From NCBI GenBank assembly GCA_026315105.1, contig CM048755.1, forward strand, positions 215,128,333 through 215,192,332: DNA of 64,000 nucleotides. The letters are read 5' to 3'. Origin of the DNA: Locusta migratoria. Taxonomy: Eukaryota > Arthropoda > Insecta > Orthoptera > Acrididae. Within the stretch, counting starts at the first letter, position 1; each line of letters starts with the position of its first letter. Of the stretch, positions 53,290-63,880 are shown piece by piece. The notes beneath the pieces were generated by a model. It did not search any database, was not told the origin of the DNA, and saw nothing but the letters and a program-made list of their open reading frames with translations. The position numbers were made by a program, and so were the translations under genes.

Positions 53290-54720
53290 AGTATGGTAAC
53301 ACCGGTTCATCTCCACTGAGAATCTAGCGTCTTTAGTTTGTCATCGGCGCCACGTATCGTTGCCTCCCCCACCCCTCCATCCTAGGACACTTCTGCAGCT
53401 GCTGATCAAAGGACGCCGCCATGGATGATTGACATCGCACATGAAAGTGTACTTAACATAAGAATTTGAAATCATGTATCAATAACAACCAAAACATGAC
53501 TGAAAGATAGCAAGTAACTGCACTTTGGACAAAACAGTTACCAGGAACAATGATAACATCACATATGATATTGCATAACACAAGAGTTTGAAATCTTGTA
53601 AACAACATCAACTTGGTCTTCCAAAGATCCACCCCCCCCCCCTCCATTCGCTAGTTGCTAAATCTACACGCTGCAGCCAACAGACCCAAATTAATTATCA
53701 TTTTAATCCTAATTTGCATATCAGTTTAATTGTGACAACCTATATTTTTGGATGAGGAGGTCGCTACCACTACAGTTTGTCTATGATCTAATCTGCACTA
53801 TTTTTTAAACACGTCCATCTGCTGTTGTTACGAAGAGCATGGTTGGTGGCATTGTAAGAACTTGCCCACATATTTGTGACATTGCAGATGAGACTCTTTA
53901 TTATGTCTTACATACATTTTTTTCATACCATATCAGATGTAAATAACATCCATTGTATTACAATACTGAACAGAGTGTATCAAGATGTCGCATGCAGTTG
54001 TGTCCATAGACATTAGGTGGCGAACGAATTCCGAAAAGGACACATTTTTTTATAATCCCAAATGTTTGAGTTGAGTTAGAATTGTTTTTAAATAATTGTC
54101 AATAAATGTACATAGGTTTCTTCTATTGACCCCTTCATTTGCAGTTCAATGTAATGGCTCTGTCCAGGTTTCGAACTCAGAACTCCTGATTAAATGTCCC
54201 AACCTGACCCCCTCATCACGCTTCTGTCCCTCCAGATTACTTTACAACCAAACTCGTTTGAATTTAATACACACACAGTTCCCTTGACTTTACTGATAAT
54301 GGTTTATATACAATTGCTGTTTTTATTAAACATTAATTCTGAATGGCACGGCATGGTGACGATTTCCGAGAGAAAACGAAATCTTCTCACAGTTAAATTG
54401 ATATGCAATTGGGGGCTGTTGGTTGAGGCAGGTGGATTTAGCAGCTGGCGGGAGGGAGGGGGGAGTGGGCCTTGGGCGGCTTCTTGGAAGTCCAAGTTGT
54501 TGTTTATGAGATTTCAAATTCTTGAGTTAAGTAGAGTTCCATGTTCAGTGTCAGTCATCCTTGGGGGCGTCCTTTGATCAGCGATCGCGCAAGTGTCCGA
54601 GGATGGAGGGGTGGGGTGAGGTAACGATAAGTGGCGCTGATGACAAACAAAAGACGGTCGATTGTCAGTGGCGTCGAACCAGCGTTATCATACTACTAGT
54701 GTCAATCTATATTATCTCTA
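53290..54720. repeat. Long diverged inverted repeat H
   Basis: Arm 1 (53290-53760) and arm 2 (54380-54720) are reverse complements over at least 340 bp at roughly 75-80 percent by eye. Shared blocks are GTTTGTCATC.GCGCCAC, CCCCACCCCTCCATCCT, CTGATCAAAGGACGCC, AAGA(A/G)TTTGAAATC and GCTAAATC.AC. Each arm has a C-rich run after TTCCAA. The central 600 bp holds no recognised motif. Class unknown. Confidence 0.75.
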
Positions 54721-54759
54721 CTTCGGCCAAACTTAATTGTTTTAGCGCCGAAATGGCAG

Positions 54760-56244
54760 AACACAGCAACAGCTGTTAGTGCGTCATTTCCTTATTTAAT
54801 TTCCCCACCATCGCCGGATTTAATAGGTCAGAATTATTTAACGAGCAAAACAGATTGCACTTTTAATTTTTAACTTTGCAAGAAAACAGGGCGCCATTCA
54901 GAGTTCTCTGAATATTATTTGATGTACATACTTCCTCGAGCAAAAAACGTTTAATAGTTTTGAATTTTCTGGCCTTAACTATTTCCATTACTTTCAGTTC
55001 TCAGATTTGTAGAGATCTAACCACTTCATTTTCGATAAGACCATTAGATACGATTTTCATATGACCATTAATAAACCCTATTATCATTGAAGGTTCCTTG
55101 AAACGACAGCTACCGCCATCTCGGTTCTGGTCAAAAACTGTGCAGTAGTCAGTTCCCACAACTAACGTTAGTTTATTGAACGCAACAGATAAAAATAAGA
55201 GATAGATCAATTAGAATCAAAATAGTCTCTCGCATCATCTAAAACAGTCTAATAATGATCAGATAGTTGTTCGATTTCTCGCCTACTTCATTATGTTGAT
55301 AGCACTTCATAGCCTTGCAAGTTATGCCGCGGTAACGGAGAGTAAATCTCTGCAGTTCACCATAACGATGAGGTAAGGCTCTCGCGAGTTCTGTCACCGA
55401 CAGTACGTTCAGTGATATTTATCATACTCGAAATATGTTGCGAATAGGGTTACTAATAAAGAAGCAGTAATTTATACGCTGTGCCTGATGGGACGGTTTT
55501 ACTGCATTAAAAGCGAAAATGCAGTAAACGAAAAACATTCATAATTTTGAGGGAGATTTCATAAAGGTTTGAGATTGCTAGTAAGAATTTTTCCAAGTCA
55601 CTAGGCGTTCTCATTCTCAAAATCTGAACGAATTATTTTCACCCACAATCCATTTGACAGGTAGTTTTTCTTACCCGCAAAGTGATATGTGTACCAAGTT
55701 AAGTTGAAACTAATTCAGTGGTTTAGAATGAGATGTATAACAGACTTACATACATCCATATTTATATATCCATATACAAACGGTTTTTTTTTGTGTGTGT
55801 ACGTAATGACAAACTTTTCTCCATGACCATCAACTGCTGCCCACTTTTATTTGTAGTGATGAGTGACCTTTAGTTTCATGCTGTTAGCGGGGTAGTCGGG
55901 TCGTGGTGCGTGGCAGTGGATGAAGGTGGTGGCCAAAAATCTGTGAAATATGCACCAATAAATTCTAATATGAAAGCTATATACCCTGTCTCTTACGAAA
56001 TGAACCTGTTAAATTTGTTTTTATTGTTTCATTTGTTATCTTCTTGCGTGGTAAACACACAGATTGTAGCTTCATAATGATGAGTGGGAAAAGTAAGTTG
56101 TAGAAGAATATGCAATTTTTTTTTTTTTTTTTTACTTTTTAGTGTATATTAATTTGTTTTGGATTAGTTCTCTTTTTTGAAGTCAGTTTTATTTGTTAAA
56201 ATTTTCTGTTATTTTTAGATTTTCAGTGAATCTGAAGTACACAA
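54760..56244. other. Unassigned 1.5-kb AT-rich stretch
   Basis: No transposase, RT or tRNA-like sequence recognised. The 69-codon minus frame at 55001-55210 has a weak N-terminal hydrophobic run only. A T run lies at about 56116-56132. Confidence 0.5.
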
Positions 56245-56478
56245 ATGTTTCTGAATATGGGTCGACCTACTCAACGTGCTGGTCATATGAGACAGCACCG
56301 TTTAAATGAAACAGACGAAGTCAGGGAGAAACGCCCATCTCAACAGAGGAAATCTACCTCGAGGACAATTTCAAAAGATACTTCCGAAGTGCACAAAAAT
56401 AGACTTCCAAAAATGCGGCTTTACATGAAAAAACTTTTGAACAGGGAATTACTTGACCATAACGCGGCCGGGTATCGT
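56245..56478 (+). pseudogene. Basic, repeat-like ORF; possible Helitron helicase N-terminus
   Basis: The 78-aa frame holds two loose copies of a motif: RLNETDEVREKRPSQQRKST and KDTSEVHKNRLPKMRLYMKK. Such E(S/T)xExRxxRLxxxR tandem motifs are known at the N-terminus of insect Helitron-encoded Rep/helicase proteins and related mobile-element ORFs. No Rep or helicase domain follows, because a SINE C starts directly after the frame. Assignment is tentative. Confidence 0.35.
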
Positions 56479-56480
56479 TA

Positions 56481-56678
56481 GCCGCGTGGGAGTAGCCGAG
56501 CGGTCTGGAGCGCCACGTTACGAATCGCGCGGCCTCTGGCGTCGGAGGTTCGAATCCTCCATCGGGCATGGATGTTTGTGTTGCCTTAGTGCAAGTTAGT
56601 TCATAAGTAGTTTGTAAGTTTAGGGACTGATGACCCCGCAGTTAAGTCCCATAAACTTAAACATTTGAACATTTTTGA
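56481..56678 (+). mobile_element. SINE C copy with TSD
   Basis: The head is GCCGCGTGGGAGTAGCCGAG and box B GGAGGTTCGAATCC. The tail is CCATAAACTTAAACATTTGA. A 9-bp TSD GTATCGTTA lies at 56472-56480 and 56679-56687. Confidence 0.95.
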
Positions 56679-56687
56679 GTATCGTTA

Positions 56688-57058
56688 ATTTGCTCCCAAG
56701 TATTGAGGAGTTCTGTTATTTTGCCATTGATCCCATATTCAGAACCTAACCAAAATACCTTTGAAGTATATCCATTCCAATGAAAAAAGAATCATCGAAA
56801 TCAGTTGGCTTGATATTGAGTTATTCGTCCATTTGTCGCATGCACACTTAAATGCAAATTTAAAACTTCTATGGTTTTCTTATAGAGGCCATTGACAGAA
56901 CTGCACCAAAGTTAAATGGGACCACACGAGAAGCACAAGCTTTCAAATAAAAAAAGATTCATCAAAATCGGTTCACACAGTCGAAGGTTCTGACGTAAAA
57001 AACATAAAAAAAAAACAGTCGAATTGAGAACCTACTCCTTTTTCGAAGTCGGTTAAAA
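56688..57058. other. Probable transposon 3' tail, class uncertain
   Basis: GATTCATCAAAATCGGTTCA, AAACAGTCGAATTGAGAACC and TTTTTCGAAGTCGGTTAAAA resemble, from memory, a tail recurring in several insect genomes. It may belong with the 56245 ORF, since the SINE simply interrupts the two. Confidence 0.4.
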
Positions 57059-57157
57059 AAGGACCCACTGAAGATGTTACAACTGTAGTGAAACATGTTT
57101 GGCTATACAAAAACAAAAATCGGCTTTTTGCTCAAGGTAGACCGTAATCCAAAAGTG

Positions 57158-59120
57158 TTGTTGTTGTTGTGATCTTCAGTCCGGAGACTGGTTTGATGCA
57201 GCTCTCCACAATACCCTATCCTGAGCAAGCCTCTTCATCTCCACATAAGAACGGCAACCTACATCTGTCTGAATCTGCTTACTGTATCCATCTCTTGGTC
57301 TTCCTCTGCTATTTTTACCCCACACACTTCCCTCCAACGCTAAATTCACAATTCCTTGATGTCTAAGAATGTGTCCTACCAATCTATCCCTTCTTTTAGT
57401 CAAGGTATGCCAGAAATTTCTTTTCTCCCCAATTCTGTTCAGTACCTCCTCATTAGTTACGCGATCCACCCAACTAATCTTCAGCATTCTTCTGTAGCAC
57501 CATATTTCAAAAGCCTCAATCCTCTTCCTGTCCGCACTGTTTACCGTCCATGTCTCACTCCCATACAAGGCAACACTCCATACAAATGCCTTCAGAAAGG
57601 ACTTCCTTAGGCTTAAATCAATATTCGATGTTAACAAATTTCTCTTTTTCAAGAACGCTTTTCTACCCATTTCCATTCTGCATTTTATATGTTTCTGTGC
57701 TGCGACCATCATTTGTTTTTTTACTGCCCAAGTAACAAAACTCATCTACCTCCTTTATTGCTTCGTTTCCCAATCTAATTCCTTCAGCATCACTTGATTT
57801 TCTTAGACTGCACTCCATTACCCTAGTTTTGCTCTTGTTAATGTTCATCTTATATGTACCTTTCAGCACACTGTCCATTCCCTTCAACTGCTCTTCGAGG
57901 TCTTTTGCTGTCTCTGAGATTATTACAATGTCATCGGCAAAACGCAATGTTTTTAATTCTTCATCCTGAACTTTGATCCCTTCTCCAAATTTTTCCTTGC
58001 TTTCCTTTATAGCTTGCTTGATGTACAAATTGAATAACAATGGAGAAAGGCTACAACCCTGTCTTACTCCCTTTCCAACCACTGCCTCCCTTTCATGCCC
58101 ATCAACTCTGACAACCGCTGTCTGGTTTTTGTACAAGTTGTAAATAACCTTCCGCTCCCTATATTTTACTCCTGCTTGCTTCAGAACTTGAAAGAGTTTA
58201 TTCCAATCAACATTGTCAAAAGCCTTCTCCAAATCTACAAAAGCTAGAAATGTAGGTTTGCCTTTTCTTAATCTATCTTCTAGGATAAGCCGTAAAGTGA
58301 GTATTGCCTCCCGTGTTCCTACATTTCTCCTGAACCCAAACTGATCTTCCCCGAGGTCGGCTTCTACCAGCTTTTCCATCCTTATGTATATAATTCGAGT
58401 TAATATTTTGCAACCATGACTTATTAAACTGATGGTTCTGTAGTTTTCACACCTGTCTGCACCTGCTTTCTTTGGAATGGGGATTATAACATTTTTCTTA
58501 AAGTCTGAGGGTACTTCGCCTGTCTCATACATCTTACACACCAGGTGAAACAGGTTTGTCATGGCTGGTTCTCCCAGAGACTTCATTAGCTCTGAGGGAA
58601 TATCATCTACTCCAGGGGCCTTGTTTCGACTTAGGTCTTTTAGTGCTCTGTCAAATTCTTCTCTCAGTATAGTATCTCCTATTTCACCTTCATCTACATC
58701 CTCTTCCCTTCCTACAATATTGTCTCGAAGTTCATTTCCTTTGTAGAGCCCCTCTATATACTCTTTCCACCTTTCAGCTTTCCCTTCTTTGCTGAGAACT
58801 GGTTTTCCATCAATGTCCTTGATATTCATAGAGCTCTTTTTCTTATCTCAAAATGTTTCTTTTATTTTCCTGTAGGCTGTATCTATTTTTCCCCTATTTA
58901 TACATTCTTCTACATCCTTGCATTTGCCTTCTAGCCACTCCTGCTTAGCCATTTTGCATTTCCAGTGAATCTCATTTCTTAGTCGTCTGTACTCCATTTT
59001 GCCTGTTTCATTTACTGCATTTTTATATTTTCTCCTTTCATCGATTAAATTTAGTATCTCCTGTGATATCCAAGGATTTTTTGTAGGTCTTGCCTTCCTA
59101 CCTATTTTGTCCTCTTCACT
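57158..59120 (-). mobile_element. RTE-type LINE (copy 3), best preserved
   Basis: The minus strand runs from the endonuclease-RT linker to the 3' finish CCAGTCTCCGGACTGAAGAT followed by CACAACAACAACAAC. It is 5' truncated near 59120. Copies 1, 2, 4 and 5 of the family lie at 25405, 45199, 62508 and 53165. Two long overlapping frames (57663-58829 and 57176-57745) cover the RT and C-terminal region with a single frameshift. Confidence 0.9.
57176..58829 (-). pseudogene. RTE reverse transcriptase, one frameshift from open
   Basis: The first frame (388 codons) contains the linker NIKDIDGKPVLSKEGKAERW, fingers SRNKAPGVDDIPSELMKSLG, NYRTISLISHGCKILTRII, palm LAFVDLEKAFDNVDWNKLF, GKGVRQGCSLSPLLFNLYI and the catalytic FADDIVIISETAKDLEEQL, all with intact key residues. 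Near 57700 a frameshift moves to the second frame: MGRKAFLKKRNLLTSNIDLS, FVWSVALYGSETWTVNSADR, WVDRVTNEEVLNRIGEKRNF, VGHILRHQGIVNLALEGSVW and RVLWRAASNQSPD at the natural C-terminus. The order matches BovB/RTE-clade proteins. The endonuclease domain is missing, so the copy cannot act alone. Confidence 0.9.
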
Positions 59121-59273
59121 ATTTCATAACTAACTTAAACATGTTTAAGCAGTATTTCCACTCCCTCTACAATAACTGATTTTCTGAGAAAACTATTTAT
59201 TCTGAATTTTCTTTCTGTTCACACAGACGAAACATCCAAAACAGGGTGTTTATTTGATTGGTGTATATTTTCG

Positions 59274-59458
59274 CCGCGCGAGAATAACCGTGTGGTGTGG
59301 AACATCACATCACGGATCGCGCGGCCTCCTGCGTCGGAGGTTCGAGTCCTCCCTCGTGCAGGGGTGTGTGTCCTGTCCTTAGGCTAGTTTAAATAGTTTG
59401 TATGTGTACGGACTGACGATCACAGTAGTTTGTCTCATATAATTACAAACATTTGTAT
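59274..59458 (+). mobile_element. SINE C copy
   Basis: The head is CCGCGCGAGAATAACCGTGT with box B GGAGGTTCGAGTCC. The body is CTGTCCTTAGGCTAGTTTAA and the tail CATATAATTACAAACATTTG. Flanks TATTTTCG and TATTTTTTCG may be a TSD. Confidence 0.9.
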
Positions 59459-59498
59459 TTTTTCGTTGTGACTGTGTGTGTGCAAGACTCCTTTAATT

Positions 59499-60560
59499 CC
59501 GTAGTTCCCAATCATTTTTATGTTGGACCCACAATGATTTTGAAAAAATTTTCAGCGCCCAGTATGTATGTTTTGCTGAATAAGAATTTTGAATGGTGAA
59601 AGCAACATTATTAAAGAAAATGAATTTTGTTTGCAATAAGAAATTTATTTTATAATTACTAAATGATAATCTTAATTAGATTCGTGGTATTCTTTAGTCT
59701 TTCTGTTAATGTTACTTTCTATTTCTGGACTAATGCTTGATAGTTTCGTTTTCCACTCAAAATTTGTTTCTGTGTTTGTTTTATATACATACAAAAGTTT
59801 AAAATGCACACTTACAGAAGTAACTTCTCGCGAATCCCATTAAATCCTTCAACTCTTCATATACACTAATTCAATAGTCTCCATTCATTGAACTAGGATC
59901 GAATCGTTAAAAGAAAAGTTCGCAAAGAAAAATCCCTTGATAGTTCTATCGAGGTGTCTTTCTCATGTGCAGTTTTAGCTTTTTATGGTTGTCCTCTACA
60001 GACGTAGACGTTATTCACAACAGTTTATTACAAATTATTGGAAGGTAATACCTAAAACAATAGCCAGTTTTAAATAATACTCTTGCTTAGCCAAACAACT
60101 TTTTAAATGTTCAAATGTTCAAATGTTTGTATAGTTTATGGGACTTAACTACGGGGTTATCAGTCCGTAAACTTACCAACTACTTATGAACTAGCTAATA
60201 CTAAGAACGGCACAAATATCCATGCCCGAGGGGGGATTCGAATTCCCGATCGTAGTGGCCGTGCAGACTGTGACTGTAGCGCCTCAGTCCCCTCGGCCAC
60301 CGCGGCCGGCAAACAACTTTCAGGGGGTCTAACGGAAAAATACCAGTTCGTAAAATCCTTAAACTTGAAACACTAACCTGTAACCATTATCATTTTAAAT
60401 AAAGAAGCAGTAGAACTTGGTTGTTAATTTTCTTTATTGGGTGAAAAATAATAGGATGAAAATAATAAGACATGAAATAGACTTGATGTTGTTTTTCAGT
60501 AGTTAAGGTATTGTCTGGCAAACCATTAGTGGGTCGCGGTCGACTGTTTGAGAACCACTA
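59499..60560. mobile_element. hAT-type non-autonomous element (MITE) with nested SINE
   Basis: The right end (reverse complement TAGTGGTTCTCAAACAG) is a typical hAT terminus. The left end CCGTAGTTCCCAATCATTTT is its diverged partner. Flanks CTTTAATT (59491-59498) and CTTTAATA (60561-60568) form an 8-bp TSD with one mismatch. No transposase. Without the SINE C at 60103 it is about 840 bp. Confidence 0.7.
60103..60309 (-). mobile_element. SINE C in the hAT MITE
   Basis: The minus-strand head is GGCCGCGGTGGCCGAGGGGA and box B CGGGAATTCGAATCC. The tail has three CATTTGAA units. A perfect 11-bp TSD CAAACAACTTT lies at 60092-60102 and 60310-60320. Confidence 0.95.
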
Positions 60561-60569
60561 CTTTAATAT

Positions 60570-61330
60570 ACTTTCACATTCATTTCGTATCAGATTGACA
60601 AGGGGATCTTCCGGTCTCGTAAATTCAGTTCGGGATGGGACTTCGCAGGATAGTATTATATCCTAAGGATATCCACTCATAGAAGTCCTAAAGCGAACTA
60701 TCCAGGAAATTCCAAGAAAAAAGACTAAAGTTTTAAGCGCAGCAGATGTGTAAGTTATATATCAGTCAGTGAAGGTTGTGCTGCAGCGCCATCGACCAGC
60801 TCAGGCGGTCGCGGGTTCGCCTCTTGTGAGGACGAACCATGTTCTAACTTACCATCAAGAAAAAAGGTTTGTTTCAGTTATTTATTTGACTCTTTCTTTC
60901 TGACTGCCTATTTCTATCAGTAAAATAGTGCAACAGGTACACTCTGCTTTTCCATTAAGAAACCATTTCCTCAAAATTACAATGAATATTTATAATCTTT
61001 CCACAACTTACAATATCACCTAATTTTGTAAAAATACTGCAATGACAACAGTATTTAACGCTTTAATCTACCTGAATTAACTGTGAAATGTATTTGGAAT
61101 TATTAGACCTTTTAAATAGGGAAATTGGCAATTAAAATTTTAATTAGTTGCAATCGTCATTTCATAAATTAAATAAAGTTACTTATCATGAAATTGGTAA
61201 TTATTAATTTTGTTAATTCCTTTAATAACTGCTATAATTTTTGAAACAAATAATAAAATTAAGTGCTACTTAGATGTAGGGTCGAAACCTGTCGATCAAC
61301 ATGACAGTGAGACATGCTACTGCCTGTTCA
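60570..61330. other. Unassigned; weak tRNA-like patch at 60780-60830
   Basis: CAGCTCAGGCGGTCGCGGGT followed by TCGCCTC has some T-arm character, but no A box and no second copy. The rest is AT-rich. Confidence 0.4.
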
Positions 61331-61334
61331 AAAT

Positions 61335-61528
61335 GTTGAAATGTTTGTTAAGCTTATGGGACTTAACTGCGGGGTCATCAGTCCCTAAACTTACAGACTA
61401 CTTATAAACTACCTTATACTAAAGACAACACGAACATCCATGCCCGAGAGAGGATTCGAACCCCCGACGGAGAACGGCCTCACGCATCGGAGCATAGCGT
61501 CTCAATGCGCTCGGCCACTCCGCCGTGG
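61335..61528 (-). mobile_element. SINE C copy
   Basis: The minus-strand head is GCCACGGCGGAGTGGCCGAG and box B GGGGGTTCGAATCC. The body is GTCTTTAGTATAAGGTAGTT and the tail CTTAACAAACATTTCAACAT. It is closest to the copy at 25646 in its middle (CGTTCTCCGTCGGGGG-type). No clear TSD. Confidence 0.9.
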
Positions 61529-61626
61529 CTATTTCCTGCGCTATTTCGCCATGCTGCTACATATACCTCATTAGCTAGTATATAACACATGTTTGACTTT
61601 CGCTTAAGCTTTAGAGCCTTTTTTAT

Positions 61627-61662
61627 ATTTTTTATTTATTTATTTATTTATTTATTTATGGA
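61627..61662. repeat. (TTTA)n microsatellite
   Basis: About nine consecutive TTTA units. Confidence 0.9.
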
Positions 61663-61990
61663 TAGTGTGCTACGATACATCTATGAGTGGACACCCATCA
61701 CGTACACTACTAAAGCTCGTTTTAAGCGATCGACTTTGTGGTGAGAATTAACTACTCGAAGTGCGTGCACCTTTCGTGCCTACATGTAAATCATCAGCCA
61801 GCCCCATCGCGAGTACGTCTATTACGTCAATGGTCTATAGACTGTGCCCAGTTTGGAGTTCTAAAATTTCGAGTGTGCTGCAAAATGCGCATGCGGAAAG
61901 GCAAAGTACTGTAATGGTGTCTGCTACCATTGAAAGTCAACCAATTCTGGTCAAGGTCACGCATATAACAAAAGTTCTTTCGCATCTTCT

Positions 61991-62229
61991 TTAACACATT
62001 GCGGTCTAGCTGCGTGCTATGCTCGCAGTGCCTGCACTAAGCGTTGCCGACGAGCGACGAGCTATGCTCGCAGTGACATATAAAAATGCACAGAAAACCA
62101 ACTACGGGCTATACTCGCAGTTCGTGGGTTTTGTTATGCAGCTTGGTTGTTTAGTTATGCGAAAACGACAAAAAGATGCAGTCTGGCGTGCTAGAACCCT
62201 TTACTAAGTCCCAGATCTTAGAGTGTTAA
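61991..62229. mobile_element. Possible piggyBac-type MITE with internal 45-bp periodic motif
   Basis: The segment starts TTAACACATTGCGGTCTAGC and ends TCTTAGAGTGTTAA, so TTAACAC lies at both ends in inverted form and TTAA could be the target site. GCTATGCTCGCAG-type motifs recur at 62016, 62061 and 62108. No transposase. Confidence 0.35.
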
Positions 62230-62507
62230 CTTTATTCTGTTGTTTACTTTGTGTTTTCATCACACCGTAAATGTTGCACGAGAGTCTAGTATACGTTTTC
62301 TGCAAACGTTCTCCTTCGTAAGTGACGAAATATCTGCATTTTGCACGGAAAAAGGTTACAGTATGCATAAATACTAATGAGGTCCTAAATAAACAAACGT
62401 GGTTTAATGAAATTTATTTCTACAGTGAAATAGAATTAGTAGATGAGAACATTATTTTCGACGTTATTTTACCTTTAGCAAGAAAACAATATTATGTTGT
62501 TCTTGTT

Positions 62508-62765
62508 ATGGTGGAGACTGGTTTCATGCAGCTTTCCGCCCTACAGTATCATGAGCAAGCCTCTTTATCTCCTCATAAGAATGGCAACCCACATCCATTT
62601 GAATCTGTTTACTGTATTCGTCTCTAGTCTCCCTCTGCGACTTTTCCCCCCACCCACACTACCCACAAATGCTAAATTCACGATTCCTTTATGTCTAAGA
62701 ATGTGTCCTACCAATCGATCCCTTCTTTTAGTCAAGGTATGCCAAAAATTCCTTTTTACCGCAAT
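62508..62765 (-). mobile_element. RTE LINE scrap (copy 4)
   Basis: It matches the 57185-57430 part of copy 3: GGAGACTGGTTTCATGCAGC, CATGAGCAAGCCTCTTTATC and GTCTAAGAATGTGTCCTACC. It covers the C-terminal coding end only. Confidence 0.85.
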
Positions 62766-62834
62766 ATATGAAAACTAAAGTAAATTGACGCTTTTTCAGG
62801 GTTGAGAATAAAAACCGCTACCAGTTTTATCTAA

Positions 62835-63880
62835 TGAATGTAGAATTACTTGCCATTCTACATTCACGAACATGCTAAGCTAGTACTTTTTGCTGATGAT
62901 ACAAGTATAGCTATCACACCTGACAAACAGGAATTAACTGATGAATTTGTAAATGATATCTTCCAGAAAGTTATTAAGTGGTTCTCTACAAATGGACTCT
63001 CATTAAACTTTGATAAAACCCAGTATATACTGTTTCATACAGTAAATGGCGTGACACCATTAATAAATTTAGATTTTGAACATAAATCTATAGCTAAGGT
63101 AGAATACTCAAAATTTTTAGGTGTTTGCATTGACGAGGGACTGCCTTGGACGAAACATATTGAAGATCTCCTGAAACGTTTGAGTTCAGCTACTTATGCT
63201 ATCAGAGTCATTGCAAAATTTGGTGATATACATCTCAGTAAATTAGCTAGTTACTACGTCCATTATCAGTCACTGCTTTCATATGGGATCATTTTCTGGG
63301 GCAATTCAACATTGAGTAAAAAAGTATTCATTGCACAAAAGCGTGTAATCAGAATAATTGCTGGAGCCCACCCAAGAGCATCCTGCAGACATTTATTTAG
63401 GGAACTAGGGATCCTCACTGTAGCTTCACAACATATATATTCACTCATGAAATTTGTTATTAACAATCCGACCCAATTCAAAAGTAATAGCAGTGTGAAT
63501 AGCTACAACACTAGGAAAAGGATGATATTCACTATTCAAGGTTAAATCTAACTTTGGCTCAGAAAGGGGTGACTTATGCTGCCACAAAAGTCTTTGGTCA
63601 CTTACCAAGTAACATCAAAAGTCTGACAGATAGCCACCTAGTGTTTAAAAAGAAATTAAAGGAATTTCTGAATGGCAACTCCTTCTACAATGTAGATGAA
63701 TTTCTAGATACACCTTAAAATAAAAAAAATAAAAAAAATAAAAATAAATAAAAAATAAAAACAAAATACTTAAAATATTGATTGTCAAGTATAGACAACA
63801 TTTACTAAACTGACACGTTCCACATCATTACGAAATGTAGTATATATGATCTATGGAACAAGTATTAATCTAATCTAATC
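62835..63880 (+). mobile_element. CR1/Jockey-group LINE, 3' part (right copy)
   Basis: This is the second copy of the LINE at 20-930, in opposite orientation. It starts in the RT palm and ends with a 3' UTR of CATCATTACGAAATGTAGTA and a short tandem tail TTAATCTAATCTAATC. A microsatellite tail rather than poly(A) fits CR1-like elements. An (AAATAAAA)-type A-rich patch lies at 63718-63765. Confidence 0.85.
62850..63717 (+). pseudogene. Reverse transcriptase C-terminal half
   Basis: The 231-codon frame contains LVLFADDTSIAI with both catalytic aspartates, KWFSTNGLSLNFDKTQYILF, EYSKFLGVCIDEGLPWTKHI, SSATYAIRVIAKFGDIHLSK, SYGIIFWGNSTLSKKVFIAQ and KRVIRIIAGAHPRASCRHLF. A frameshift near 63540 separates the last 55 codons (GVTYAATKVFGHLPSNIKSL to EFLDTP and stop). 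Fingers, endonuclease and ORF1 are missing, so it is inactive. Confidence 0.85.

Noticed and set aside
58561..58746. Serine-rich plus-strand frame
   Set aside because: Antisense shadow of the RTE reverse transcriptase.
62016..62120. Three 13-15-bp repeats at 45-bp spacing resembling a CRISPR array
   Set aside because: Only three diverged units, in an insect-type nuclear context with TTAA-bounded ends; a MITE is more likely.
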